Counted from the stretch's first letter, positions 47,137 to 58,745 are shown. The stretch: 64,000 bases of DNA from Diphasiastrum complanatum (GCA_029204225.1 CM055103.1:44707095-44771094); one strand, 5' to 3'. Notes: a model not told the origin generated them from the sequence alone. Numbers and translations: made by a program.

Positions 47137-48055
47137 TCTAAAATAGCAGTCAGCCACCTATTGCACAAGAAATTGGCACACAACAAAGCTTGATCCCAAA
47201 ATGGTTTATCAAGATTAGCACTTAAACTCATGGCTTTAGCACTTTCACATAAAGTCATGTTCTTCCTTTCAGCCACTCCATTTTGTTGTGGGTCCTTGAT
47301 GTCGTATACTCTCTCTGGATTTCATGCTCATCACCAAAGGCCTTGAACTTGGTAGATATGTACTCACCACGCTTGTCACTCTTTGAGCACTTGATCTTTG
47401 TGGAAAACTGGTTCTCCCTTGCATTCTTGAACTTGATAAAGACATCATATGTTTCATCCTTGCTCTTTAGTGGATAGATCGAACAAAATCTAATAAAATC
47501 ATCAATGAAACTTACATACATCTTAGCTCCACTATTGCTAATTGTAGTAAATCCATGAATATCCGAATGTACAAGTTGAAAAGGCTTTGGAGATCTACAT
47601 GTAGATCTAGTATAAGGTAGTCTATGTGACTTAGACACACCACAAGACTCACAAACATGATTGATGCCACTTAAAAAACTTGGAAGACCTATTACAACCT
47701 TCTTTCTAGCCATTACCTCCAATGACTTGAAGTTGAGGTGTCCCATCCTTTTATGCCAAACTTTTTTAATAGGTACTTGATCTTTTGCAACACATCCAAC
47801 TTGGTTAGCAATAACAAAAGCATCTAGTTTGAACAACTTTCCTTACCGTTTACCTTTTCCAATCAAGACATCCTTCCTTTTGTTCATACAAGCATCTCCA
47901 TCAAACTCAACCTTGAGGCTTTTACTTAGCATTTGACTCACACTAAGAAAATTCTTGGTAATAGATGGAATAAACAAGACATCCTCCAAATGAACATTCC
48001 TTTCTGTAGTGAGAAAAATAGGAATTGTGCCAATCCCTTTGATTGCACACTCACC
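47137..48055 (-). pseudogene. Copia protease-integrase piece of the chimeric insert
   Basis: On the minus strand: protease end (IGTIPIFLTT, SVSQMLSKSLKVEFDGDACM), then GKLFKLDAFVIANQ and integrase with an intact HHCC finger (VWHKRMGHLNFKSL, VCESCGVSK), LVHSDIHGF, SFIDDFIRFC, KSDKRGEYISTKFKAF and, frameshifted, VAERKNMTLCESAKAM. It is the same family as element C but not deleted in the finger. No LTR adjoins it. Confidence 0.88.
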
Positions 48056-49210
48056 CTACTGCAGAAATGATGCTCAATGAGTTCAGGAAACTTGGGAAGA
48101 ACCAACAAAAACAAATGGAAAAGTTGTAGTCACAATTTGATGAGAAGATCAAAGCATTGGAAAATTTCCACGTACAAGCAAACAAGGAACCTGAGAAGTT
48201 TGTAAAGACTTTTTCTACCAAGGAAAATGTCTGGTGTTCTATTTGTACAGAAAATCACACAGTGAACGAATGTCCTCAATTGAAAAAATGAATGGAAATC
48301 AGTGTTTGCCATTTGTGTAATTCACATGACCATGAGACTGATTTTTGTAACTTCAACCCTCGGATAATTCAGCAACAATATGTCCAAATGGGATATCCAG
48401 AACCACAATCTGGAGGAAATCCAGCAGCTAGACCTCGACAATCTACTCTTGGATACCCGGAACGTTTAGCTTTACCTGCCCCACCAAAGCACTCTGCTCC
48501 TCCTACCAATTTGATGGAACCAGAACCATACATAAGTGCTGAGCAATGGAACTATGGTAATGAACAAGAAGGTGGATCTTCAGGTGGATCTTCGGAACAA
48601 TATGCTATTTATGATGCCGCTCAACAACAAGCGTCTAGAAATTGGACCAGAGCACCACTTGGATGCTTTGCATGTGGAGAAAATCACAGAGTTGCAGAAT
48701 GTCCAAATAAAAGATTATTTGTACCATTCTATCGTGACTATGGTTATGGGCATTGCTATAAAGAATGTCCAGCAAGACCGAAAGCACCACCAACTACAGC
48801 TCCTGTAAATTTGTTAACAATCAAGCTAAGACCAGTAGCTCAGATTAAATCAAGTGCACCCTTGATGGTGGTCACCAGAGCATAGAAGCAGAAAGAACCA
48901 GTAGCGGATCTAGTACCTGCTGATTCTATACCATTGAATGGTACACCAACAACATCGGGAGTCTATCCAAATCTTAATACAGAAAAACGAAGATATCATA
49001 TTACGAGGCAGTGGATCAAACATCTGCAAGAAGAAGAGGAGCTTGAAGGTGCTAAAGCAACAATAGAAGTTCATTTTTCACCATTGCAGCCTCCAAGAAA
49101 TTTACGTACGGATATGAATGATCAGTTACATCATCATGAAGAACCCTTCAAGATGACTGAACCAGAAGCACCGCAAACAGAACTGCTCATGAACACTTCG
49201 TCTAGCAAGA
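48056..49210 (+). pseudogene. Tat-like Gag C-terminal half of the chimeric insert
   Basis: It begins AEMMLNEFRKLGKNQQKQME directly at the copia junction. Knuckles: WCSICTENHTVNEC (48236), CHLCNSHDHETDFC (48310), CFACGENHRVAEC (48664) and a fourth, YRDYGYGHCYKEC, whose two leading Cys are both Tyr. A Pro-rich tail follows. Stops lie at 48128, 48289 and 48883. The open frame 48292-48885 covers the last three knuckles. Confidence 0.88.
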
Positions 49211-50280
49211 TCATATTTCATTGGGAGAGTTCCTGAAGTCGGTGCCAAAAGCAAAAGAAGTCTTAGCGCAAAAGTTAGCTCAAGAAGAACCAGAAGTCCA
49301 TCAGGAGCCACTTTTTTGTGCTGGATTTGAAGAATCTAATGAAGTACTCCATGTTGGAGCCGCTTGGGAAAGTGACAAAAGAATATCACTATGTCAATAC
49401 AACATAGACAATTTTCTAAAGAAACAACTGTGATAGATGGCGCTTCAGGAGTTAACCTGATTTCTACAAAGCTATGTGCAAAATGGGGCCTTACAAAGAT
49501 CAAGCCTGCTACTTTTGCTATTAAGCTAGCTGATCAAACGATAGTTCGTCCGCGAGGAATGGTTGAAGATATACCTCTCAGAATTGCGGGAGTACAATTT
49601 GTCATTACTTTCGTAGTGATGGACTTACCAGAAGCGCCAAATGTCTATCGAGTTTTATTGGGACATCCATGATTACTAGTTGCGCAAGTAGTTCATAACT
49701 GGGGTACCGAAAAAATCACTTTTGAAAATCATGAACGTGTAGTTAAAGTGGATCCTACAACTTAGACTATCAACGATTCGTCAACAACAGATCATACTTG
49801 TGACTGACCATAGAAGAATTTGGGAGTTCACTACGATTCTCAAATGGATATTGTCATTTGGAAGGAAGCTCTTGCAACGATTGATTGTACAACAGGATAT
49901 ATGTGTCAACAAGGTAATCAATCAGATTTGAGCGAGATTTCCTTATTAGATCGAACTTTGGATACACCAATCACGTGTCCACTAAATGTGTTGAATGTAG
50001 CCTGGATATCAACGGAACCTATACCAGATCCAATTGAGGATGAACTCAAACCTGTGAGTCATGCCTTGACATATGATGACAATGCTGAACTTATGGATGA
50101 ACAAATTCTAAATCATATGGATCCGACCAGATTTGGAGTGCGTAATATTCCTGATGAACCAACAATAAAACTGGCCAAAGCAGCTATATTGAAGGAAGAT
50201 AGGATCACAGGATCGATGACGAAAAAACAAGCTAAGCAACTTTATAATACGGTCCTGAAATGGGAAAATTCCCCTTAAAA
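49211..50280 (+). pseudogene. Tat-like protease and protease-RT linker of the chimeric insert
   Basis: GASGVNLISTKLCAKWGL near 49440 carries the protease site region (IDGAS in place of the usual DSGAS-type motif), and VYRVLLGHP with VVHNWGTEKITFENH follows. The linker 49820-50278 (LDTPITCPLNVLNVAWI, NHMDPTRFGVRNIPDEP) matches T1 at 24087-23521. Frame changes lie near 49235 and 49430, with stops near 49672 and 49770. It ends at TGGGAAAATTCCCC before the 31-bp repeat; RT is absent. Confidence 0.82.
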
Positions 50281-50288
50281 GCGAGAAA

Positions 50289-50319
50289 CGACAGGGAAAG
50301 CGTAGGTAACCGAAGGAGA
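50289..50319 (+). repeat. 31-bp direct repeat, right copy
   Basis: Identical to 47106-47136. Confidence 0.95.
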
Positions 50320-52010
50320 GGGAGGGTAGAGAGAGAAACGAGGTAGCCGAAGCATTAGAGAGAGAAAGAAGGTAGCCAATGGAGATGGAGGGTAGAGAGA
50401 GAAACGAGGTAACCGACGTGAAGGTAGAGAGAGAAACGAGGTAACCGACGTGAAGAATCTAATCTCGACCGAGGGAATGCTCTCGATTGAGGAGGAGGAC
50501 GTGAAGCAAATCAGAAACGTGCTTGATGTGCCGCTCCTAAAGCTTTTTCAAAGGAAGGAATCAGGAAGAAGTGTCTGGACCGAACCAAGGGATGTTAGCT
50601 GAGCCGGAAGGTCGCGTGAATCTGTTCTGCAGAAGGATTTTGAAAGGTTTGTTGTTTTGTTGCAGAATGAGATCACCAAGGAAGCAAGCCAGAGTTTCTA
50701 ATTGATCCACTACGTGTTCCCAGAAGAAGGTTGTTGACAGATGCAAAATATGACAGACTCACAGGGGCGGTGATTCCGAGTGTTTTACAAGTTTATTATC
50801 TTAGATTGCAGATCTCCACAGCTTACAACAGTTCTTGCTGCTAAGCTGCAGTTGACCGACATCTTCAAGCAGACGCGATGAGCCGTCATCCAGAAATTGT
50901 AGTTTCTTTCAATGGACACAGTCTTCATGCAATTAGGGATGCTCCTAATCTGTACAAGCAAGCTACCTCAATTGTAGCCGCACCTTATCTGCCTTTCAAT
51001 GCTATGGAATGCCGATGGAAAACCATCATCTCATGGAATTTTTTTTTTCCATCGCCCATCTAAAAGTGCGCGATTCGGTTCTTCTTCAGCCTGGACCGTA
51101 TGCGGATGTAATGCGAGTCGGAGAGCCATGGAAAAATCTTGACTGAGAGTTTGGATCGAATGAGAAGGCGAGTGAGAAGGTGAGGTGACCGAGAGAGATA
51201 GGGGAGAGTCGTGGAGAGTGACTTAGGTCTAGGTTTAGGTTATGGTTTAGGACTAGTTAGGGCAGGGTAGGGCTAGGATAAGGTCAGGTTAGGGTTATTT
51301 TATTTATTTATTTTATTTGAACTTCAAAATGAAGAATTTCAAAAAAATTTACAAAGGAAACGAACTTTGAATTGCTTCTCTCTCACTTTCAAAATTCTGG
51401 CAATTCTGACCCATCTCCACTAATTTGATCATAACTTTCTCAATATTGATCCATAGCAAACAAATTCAGTACCTCTGAAAAGCTAACAACAAGTCTATCA
51501 GCCTATAGTATCAGATCAATAATTGAAGGTAATTTGATAGGTCGAATTAATCATAGAACAAGAGTGAAAACTTTAAAGAAAAAAAAACTAACAACACTAG
51601 AGCTACAAATCAAGATTTGTCATAACTTTTTGGATACTAATCCAAATGATCTGCCATATGGATCGGATCAAAGCTAAGACAATTCTCTAAAATCCTATGG
51701 AAATAAATTTGAAATAAAAACTCAGATCAAATCTAAAAAAATCAAATCAAGTGAAAGCAAAATTCTAATCACCTATTTTGACTTCTCTTATCCAAATGGC
51801 TTGAAAATTGGTGCAAATCAAAGCTAAAACAAAGCTCTACAAAGCTATTGAATCAAATTAGAAGTAAAAAACGAAATTGAATGCTAAAAATTTGTTTGAA
51901 CAGAACTGAAAATTTCAAAGTTAAAAATTAGCAAAAAGAAAGCTACAAAAACACTAAACTCATCAAATCTAATGGAATCCTAATAGAATCATCGTGAATC
52001 ATGGATATAA
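50320..52010 (-). other. G1 leader, part next to primer site, with minisatellite
   Basis: 50323-50454 holds degenerate copies and two exact 32-bp copies (50391-50422 and 50423-50454) of GGTAGAGAGAGAAACGAGGT plus 12 bases. Around 51220-51295 there are TTTAGGT/TTAGGG-like words. The rest is AT-rich and without coding similarity. Confidence 0.65.
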
Positions 52011-52022
52011 GCTCTGATACCA
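52011..52022 (-). other. G1 primer site, initiator tRNA-Met
   Basis: GCTCTGATACCA on the + strand is the complement of TGGTATCAGAGC. Five bases separate it from the LTR. Confidence 0.92.
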
Positions 52023-52027
52023 AGAAA

Positions 52028-52561
52028 TGCCGTGCCAAATCCCAAGAAAATAGTAATAAAAATGAAATAAAGCTAGAAGCAAGAAAAGTACAAGACAATC
52101 ATGATAGCATATCAATAGAAAGCTAGAAACATGGAGATCTCAATGGAATCACATTAGCAATGAAAGAAAGAGTACAATCAATGGAAATGGAACATTGATT
52201 CATGTGGATAGGGCATATGAGACCTAGCAATGGAGATCCCTATGGCTCACATTCACAAGGAAGCTAGAAGCTCTCACTTGCAAATGAGCCAAAAGATTCA
52301 CAAAATGAGGTCTCTTGCCTAGTTATAGACAATGCTCTTACTTAGCTAAACATAACTATCTTGAAGAATAGTTAACCCTTGTTAAGCATTATTTAGCCTA
52401 CATTGGGTCCTTAGTGGCCTATTATCCTTATTAATTACTTTGAAGGGCCTAAAGAGGGAACTACCTTGTTCTTAAGGCTAATAGCTCCTTTTGGGCCTAC
52501 AAAGCTTACAATGGATATTTTGATGCATTGATAAGCATAAATGTACTAAAAGTACATGACA
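52028..52561 (-). repeat. G1 5' LTR, 534 bp
   Basis: It matches 39996-40531. The left end is slightly degraded (TGCCGTGCC for TGTCATGTGCC), and the right end ACATGACA is intact. Confidence 0.93.
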
Positions 52562-53403
52562 GTAGATCACCTTCTTGTCATCTTCATATGCCAACAAAGA
52601 AGTGAAGTACTCTTTGTGAAAAGTCATGTGTGAACTTGCTCCACTATCAATCCACCATGGATCTAGATCTCCATCATTAGCAAGCATACATGAAGACATC
52701 ACAAAAGCATCATCATTTGAGTTTTGAACATCCAAACCATCTTCATCATGAGTAAGATTACCTTGCTTGTCACCTTGATTTCTCTTCTTCTTGTAGCACT
52801 CACTTGCAAAGTGTCCTTTGATGCCACAATAGAAACACTTGAGCTTTTTGACCTATCTTTCCTTTTGACATTTGAAGAAGCCTCCCCTTGATCTTGCCCT
52901 TTAGACCACTTGCTTATCAAGACTTTGTACAATGTTAGCATGAGCATCCAACAATACATTAAGAATAACTTGAACAAGCTCTCCTTCTTTAATGCTCTCA
53001 TCAATGCAAGCTAACTCATCATTCAAAGCCTTCACTCTCAAAACAAAAATATTAGGACTTTCTTTATTCTTTTCAAATATTGAAAGAGTCAACACTCTAG
53101 AAAGAGACTTGGATTCATAAAGCTTCTTTAAAGAATCCCAAGCATCCTTTGATGAAGTACTCCTACCAACTTCCTTAAGAAGTTCATTGGTAACATTCAT
53201 CTTGATCATGTGCCGAGCTCTTTTGGCCCTCTTGTCATACCTCATTTGTTCTTGTTGTGTTGTTGGCCTCTCCTCCAAATCTACAACAATATCCAAAGCA
53301 TCATTCATCTCAAGAAGTGATTCCATCCTCACTTTCCATAATGAATAGTTGCTTGAGGTAAGCCTATCATTGCCTTTTAACATGTATCCACTTGATGTAG
53401 CCA
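52562..53403 (-). pseudogene. Copia element C, part 1: gag and protease start
   Basis: Gag starts at the ATG 53403 (MATSSGYMLKGNDRLTSSNY) and reads YSLWKVRMESLLEMNDALD, DAWDSLKKLYESKSLSRVLT, VLRVKALNDELACIDESIKE. A frameshift near 52895 precedes the knuckle CFYCGIKGHFASEC. Protease follows with PWWIDSGASSHMTFHKEYF. The frame is cut at KKVIY by the G1 target site and continues at 39995. It is the same family as 1-1054. Confidence 0.9.
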
Positions 53404-53997
53404 TGTTGCAATGACTTGATCCTTCTCTTTCAACCTGGTTCAATGCACAAGACACTCTTTTGAGATACAACAAATGTTTCCAAAATGAAATCACAAATAT
53501 ATGGAACCTCTCAATTCTCTTCTAGCACTTATATATAGCAAATCAACACATAGAATGTAGAAATCTTGATCACCCTATGATCTATTCTCAATCTAATGAC
53601 TCTTGCCACTTCCTAAGATTGAAACACACTCAAACGAAGTTCAGTAACCTCACAATCTAGATATCCAATCAAAATTAGGATTTTGACAAAATCACAAAGA
53701 ATTGATTATTTCAAATTCTACATGCAATTGTCTAAAACTTGATATGCAATCTTGTAGCCTCAAGTGAGACCTATCTACTGCATCCAAAATAGGCTATTTC
53801 CAGTAAGTATGGTGTGAAATCAAAATTCATCAAGTTCTATAACCTAAAATGAGTTTTGATCTACAAAAGATCCAATCTACATGTGCAAGAAACTCGATTT
53901 TTGGATAGAAAGCAATCTAGCATGGTCTAGCATTGATATCTTCACCAAATTCTTGATTAATGTACTTTCACAAATTGCAACACAAGACCTGATACCA
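53404..53997 (-). other. Copia C leader and primer site
   Basis: About 580 bp of non-coding AT-rich leader. GACCTGATACCA at 53986-53997 is the complement of a slightly altered initiator-Met primer site. Confidence 0.75.
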
Positions 53998-54310
53998 TGT
54001 GAAGAATTTTAGATCAATTAAGATCCAATTTCATAGAATGATCTTGGGTTAGAAATTGATCAAATTTACCACTCTGGCCAATGTGAAGAAATCAACATCT
54101 ACTTTATGAAAGAGATGCAAACTCACTAAGAATCTGATCAGCATCAAACATAAGATATGATGAAGTTGCTTTCTATACAAAAACAATAAGCTACTGCATT
54201 TCACACGTGCATCAAGAAACATTTAAAATGCAACTAGTTTCACAAACTTGATAGTCATGGCTGGAATGCAGTATTATCATGATGTACGAAATTGCTTCAA
54301 GGGTTGTACA
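53998..54310 (-). repeat. Copia C 5' LTR, about 313 bp
   Basis: It starts TGTGAAGAATTTTAG directly after the primer site. GGTTGTACA at 54310 is the likely outer end. No second copy was found, so the outer border is a guess. Confidence 0.5.
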
Positions 54311-54690
54311 AATGTGGTGTCCCACTTTTTTTTTTTTTTTTTTAGTGAGAGTAAAAAAAGAAAAGAGTAAGTAAATATTGATCAGTATGGGTGAAAAATT
54401 AAAAACAGAAATGGATGGATCTAATGGATGAACACTATGACGGTTACACTGTCAGGGGGAGATGGAAGAAGGAATGGACAGAAAAGTGGACGTTGTGGCG
54501 ACGCGGATGGTAACTAATGTGGAGGACAGCTAGCAATGACGGTGTCGGGGTGGGTGGGGTCTGGGGGACTATGCTGGCCCCCAACACTAAACAATATGAC
54601 TTGTATGCAATCGATTGAGCGGGAGATTGAGGTATCAAGTCACTAGTTGATGAGACAATTTTTTTTTTAAGATTTTTTTGAGTACTGATC
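54311..54690. other. Unassigned stretch with T18 run
   Basis: A poly-T run at about 54328-54345 is followed by GC-richer sequence without coding similarity on either strand. Confidence 0.4.
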
Positions 54691-55383
54691 ATATTGATCT
54701 AAGATTCATTCACTTGGTTGAGTCCAGGGGTGTTGGATCTTGATGGATGTTATGACTGCAATCTAGATTTGAGAAGATCTGATCAGTTTCAATTGGCTAA
54801 TAGAAAGATTTTAGCCTTTTTTTTTTTTTGTTTTTTCTAGATATCTCTCTGATCCTAGCTCTGATTGGTCTGAGATTTTCATAGTAGACATCTTTCTATT
54901 GATCCTATCTGTGAGAGTTACTCAGTGCGAGGGTTGGCCTTGCAAGGGTTCTTTATACTGTTTTGCAATAAAAAAAAAAACCAACTTTCTTGCTATCTAC
55001 TGGGAGTTAACTCTCGCTCTTTCAACAGTGGCTAGATCTGGATCAGATCTAACTTATGTCAAACTTGCGAAGGTTCTGGATAGGTTTTTTCCTTACAACT
55101 TCATCAAATCTTCATATGAACTATGGATCTCAAGGTGAATAAGCGGGCATTGGTGGAACGGTGTCACCGAGAGCCTGCCTGCTCCATAGCCTGCTCCATA
55201 GCCTAAGTTACTTACCAATGGTGTGAGAGTTATTGATGTTTGTGAGGGTTCTTGATCACTTTTTGGCTTATAGATCAATCAATAATTCAAACTAACTCTC
55301 GCAGGTTTTTTTTGTATACCTATCTCAGTGAGATAGAGCTTCAAAATTTTTTGCGAGGGTTATTGTTGGCTGATTCTGACAAA
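54691..55383 (-). other. Tat-like leader and gag-start remnant
   Basis: 54700-54870 matches the gag start and adjoining leader at 63180-63350. 54910-55360 carries the leader motif in several forms (TGCGAGGGTT, AACTCTCGCA, TGCGAAGGTT). Gag itself is missing to the left. Confidence 0.7.
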
Positions 55384-55548
55384 TTCCCAAGATACCAGGC
55401 CCGAGCTACCCAAGAGCACATCTCGCCTTAGACCAAAGAGGTCTCTGAAGAAGAGATGATGAAGAATGAGAGCCGAGGAATACTAGTTAAAAATGACAAG
55501 TAGAAACTGTGTGAGCTTCATGGTGAATCCCGAAAGATGGAATGACCA
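55384..55548 (+). pseudogene. Possible retroelement polyprotein tail
   Basis: One frame reads EEEMMKNESRGILVKNDK and ends just before an LTR-like TGTAGG start. It is too short to classify. Confidence 0.25.
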
Positions 55549-56250
55549 TGTAGGAACTAGTATTTCTATGCATTTGTGATAAATGCAAGTAGACCTCTCT
55601 TAGAAAAATTGAGTGAGCCACTTTTTGATGGTGACCTCTAGTGGAGAAGCTAATTCCACTTGTAATTTGTGTTATTTGAAATTGTCACTAGGATGCCACC
55701 TAAGGAGCTCTCTTGCTTATTTAAGAGACTCCCCCTTTGTAGAAGAGAGCTTTTAATGCATTGTATCTACTCCATGTACAAATGAGAAGATCCTCCATGA
55801 GTTTTGATATAACGCTAAGCTCTTTGATCATGATTGTTTTCTTGAGTGATGCTCTTATGATCATGCCCTTCCATTCCTTGTGTGTGGTTGTGGATTTAGT
55901 GTAGTTGTGGATTAATTGTGGAATAGAGTAGCGTGGATTAACTTTCTTGCTTTGTGAATTAAAGTAGGAATTAGCATTGTGGTAAACCATTTAGGCTGGG
56001 ATTGTGATTTAGTTCTTGCAAATCCTATGATATCCCATTTCTTGATATTCTTGGAAGTCCAAGAATCAAGAAATGTGTGTTTTTTTTCTTGGACTCTCAA
56101 TCAAAATGTTGTTTAGTTCTTGTTTCTTGATTCTTGCGTTTTGGTGAAATGTGTGTGTTAGATTAGTTTCAGTTTTCAAGAACCTGTTCATTCGATTATG
56201 CTACATTAGAAATAGGATTTCATTGGTGTTCAACCTTGTTGTAGTCTGAG
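55549..56250 (+). repeat. Probable LTR, right border unresolved
   Basis: It starts TGTAGGAACTAG. A TATA-like TTATTTAAGAG lies near 55717. A polymorphic CTTGATTCTTG / CAAGAATCAAG inverted pair occurs near 56070-56140. No primer site or partner copy was identified. Confidence 0.4.
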
Positions 56251-56784
56251 CACCTTGATTTGCATGTTTGGTTTGAATGCATGTGAATACGGTTCAAGAG
56301 AGAACTTCCCGAGTGTCCTTTGACAAGCATGACATTACTAAACGATTTCAAACATTCTGCCTGACCTGGGCATTGAAACGAGACAGAGAAACACCAAGAA
56401 ATTGCCAAAGAAGCCTGGTAATAGGCAGAACAAGAAGTAGAACCACCTGTAACCAGAGAACTAAAGAAAGAACCAGTAGACATATCTGAGTTCCTCCAGC
56501 ATTGTCATCATCCATAGTCTACAGAATCACCAATCCAAAATCTTGATGACTGTGAAGACAATTTGTTTGGACTGATCTCTCACACATTCCGCTCATCACA
56601 GTTACCACAACACTACACACACGTCCATTCAGGTTCTAACAGATTCTCCAGCTCTTGAACAACTTCCATATCACATAAAACGAATCAAGATTCACTATAA
56701 AACCAGGTTCCACTAAAATACAACCTGCACTCAGATCTACACTCACATGTAGAATGGCTATTCAGATCTACAGTGATCAAACAA
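56251..56784. other. Unassigned stretch
   Basis: A purine-rich open stretch (56277-56489 on +) has no family similarity that I can see. The rest is non-coding. Confidence 0.3.
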
Positions 56785-57440
56785 ACTGCAAATGATCTGC
56801 ACGACACCTGCATACCTGCACACGACAAGCAACCTGCAAACGATCTGCACGACACCTGCAAACCACCTGCATAACTGCACACGACAAGCAACCGACCTCC
56901 ACACCTGACCGCCGAGTCCTACAAGCACCTTCATTCCCTCCTACCCGAGCCGCCCAACACGCCTCCTTCACTCCAATCTCGCCCGAGCCCTCATGCACTC
57001 CCATCTTGCTCGAGCCGCCCCTGCACGACCTCCTTCACTCCCATCTCGTCCGAGCCCTCCTTCACTCCCATCTTGGCAGACTCCGAGCCTCTCCACATCA
57101 CTCATCCATCAGCCGACGACATTACTTACTCCTTTCTCAGCCGAGACATACACTCCTTCCTTACCTGATTAATTCAATTCATGCCCTAACCCAGCCACCT
57201 TCACTCCTACATCAAGTGAATCCTTAGCTTATCCGAATCCTTAACTTAGCCATTAACCAACTCCTTACCCACGTCCTTAACTAACCCATTGACTGAATCC
57301 TTAGTTACCCATTAACCGACTCATTACCTTACTCACAACCGGACTCCTTAGCACCTCCATTACCCGAGTCCTTAGCAAACCCATTAACCGAGCACCTAAC
57401 TTACCTATTAACCAAGTCCTAGCCTTACCAAATAACCAGT
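56785..57440. repeat. C-rich minisatellite-like block
   Basis: Three short repeat types follow each other: GATCTGCACGACACCTGCA (56798 and 56838), CTTCACTCCCATCT with CGAGCCC (56960-57075), and ACCCATTAACCGA with CCTTAGC (57240-57420). It is strikingly C-rich on the + strand compared with its neighbours. It lies upstream of a Tat-like gag start, so it may be leader or LTR sequence. Confidence 0.65.
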
Positions 57441-57495
57441 GCAAAAAAAAAAAAAAAAAACCTATACAAAAAACCAAAAAATACACCTTACCCAA

Positions 57496-58745
57496 TGGAA
57501 CACCACTACGATCCCAATTCGACAAAAGACTATCCACCCGAAATGGTGTCACCTACTTCTGAGCAAGTCCGCCAACAACATAGGTTCTCTTGAATGAAAT
57601 CCCAAATACACGACCACAAACCCATTCGAGAGACGGGAATCTACTAGAGCCAAATCTTCACATGCATGAGGCCATTTAAATGGTGCTGAATCATCACAGG
57701 CCAAAACACACCTTAATGGAGCATTTGCTGACCACGGAGCTCATATCGAGAAGCAAACCCCAAAGTTAGATCTACCCGAGTACGACGTTAGTTCAGACCC
57801 TCAAATATTTTTACAAGTCTTTGAGAATGCGTGCGAAGTTATGGCGAAACATCCAATGATGGTCCAACTGTTTTCAATGACCATGATTGATAAAGCACAT
57901 GAATGGTTTTTTAACCTAGATCGTGAAGATACACTAGACTGGTCTATATTGAAAGAGTCCTTTAACAAACGTTTCAAGCCCTTTCGTTCGATAGAAAGCC
58001 CTTTTGTGAAATTGTGTAACATCAAGATGGCAAAAGATGAGAAAGTACGAGACTATATCGAATGTTTCAAGCACTTAAAAAGTCAAGCACACAAACAGCC
58101 CACCGAAAAGATGATCATTATCTGGTTCTTAGTAGGCCTTCCAAGATGGATTAGACGTGAGCTTAGATCTAATGACGAATATGAGAGCTTAAAGACAACT
58201 ATGTCTGACGCCATCAGGGAGAAAGATGAAGGATCAGATGTTGACAATTGTAGAGAAAAGAGCACGTCATGTTGTCCATGAATCGAAGCTGAGAACGAGG
58301 ATACTCTGATCAGCTTTGGAAATCATAGGTGGAGTTGCTTAACAAGCAACATCAATTGCAAATGGAGAAACCTTGAAGTCTATGGAGTTTCGAGACACCT
58401 TGAAGTCTATCCAAAGTAATATGTCTGGTTAGCTACTCCCTAGATAGGTACACTATAGACGCAAAGACATTTGGTGCCAACACTGTAGGGCTACGCATCC
58501 TATTAATGATTGCCCTTCATTTCAGCCTATTCACACAAATCCTATACAATGATATGAAGAACAACCATCCCAATCTAGACATTCCTTGCCTTATCATGAA
58601 CACCATCTAGAAAATCTAGAAGTACTCGCCATACAAGATGGCTATGCGATTGCACAAGGGCCAATGAAGGGCCAAATCTGAGTAGCTGATGGTATTTTGC
58701 GTTGGATCACCTGTTTGGTGCCAGAGTTGTCAGAAGATGAGGACA
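57496..58745 (+). pseudogene. Tat-like Gag (T3)
   Basis: A start at 57496 (MEHHYDPNSTKDYPPEMV) is plausible. After frame changes near 57595 and 57740 the Retrotrans_gag core is open at 57841-58281: MVQLFSMTMIDKAHEWFFNL, LKESFNKRFKPFRSIESPF, DYIECFKHLKSQAHKQP, IWFLVGLPRWIRREL. Further frames give LLNKQHQLQMEK and a knuckle CQHCRATHPINDC near 58473. Protease and pol are missing. It is the intact counterpart of the minus fragment at 10600-11395. Confidence 0.85.

Larger units (their letters stand above)
39996..52561 (-). mobile_element. G1, complete chromovirus with nested insertions, 12.57 kb
   Basis: Both LTRs (39996-40531 and 52028-52561), an adjacent initiator-Met primer site (52011-52022), a polypurine tract (40532-40541), gag-PR-RT-RH-INT-chromodomain in order, and a perfect 5-bp target duplication GTAGA (39991-39995 and 52562-52566) are present. 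The LTRs differ at roughly twenty positions by eye. Without nested inserts (41165-42134 and 47137-50288 plus its 31-bp repeat) the element would be about 8.4 kb. It lies in the protease gene of copia element C. Its genes contain stops and frameshifts, so it is not autonomous now. Confidence 0.92.

Noticed and set aside
51220-51295. Interstitial telomere repeat
   Set aside because: TTTAGGG-like words are irregular and mixed with unrelated bases; there is no tandem array.
56685-57004. Minus-strand Cys-rich frames resembling small secreted peptides
   Set aside because: The Cys pattern comes from the CTGCA-type minisatellite read in two frames; there is no signal peptide or start context.
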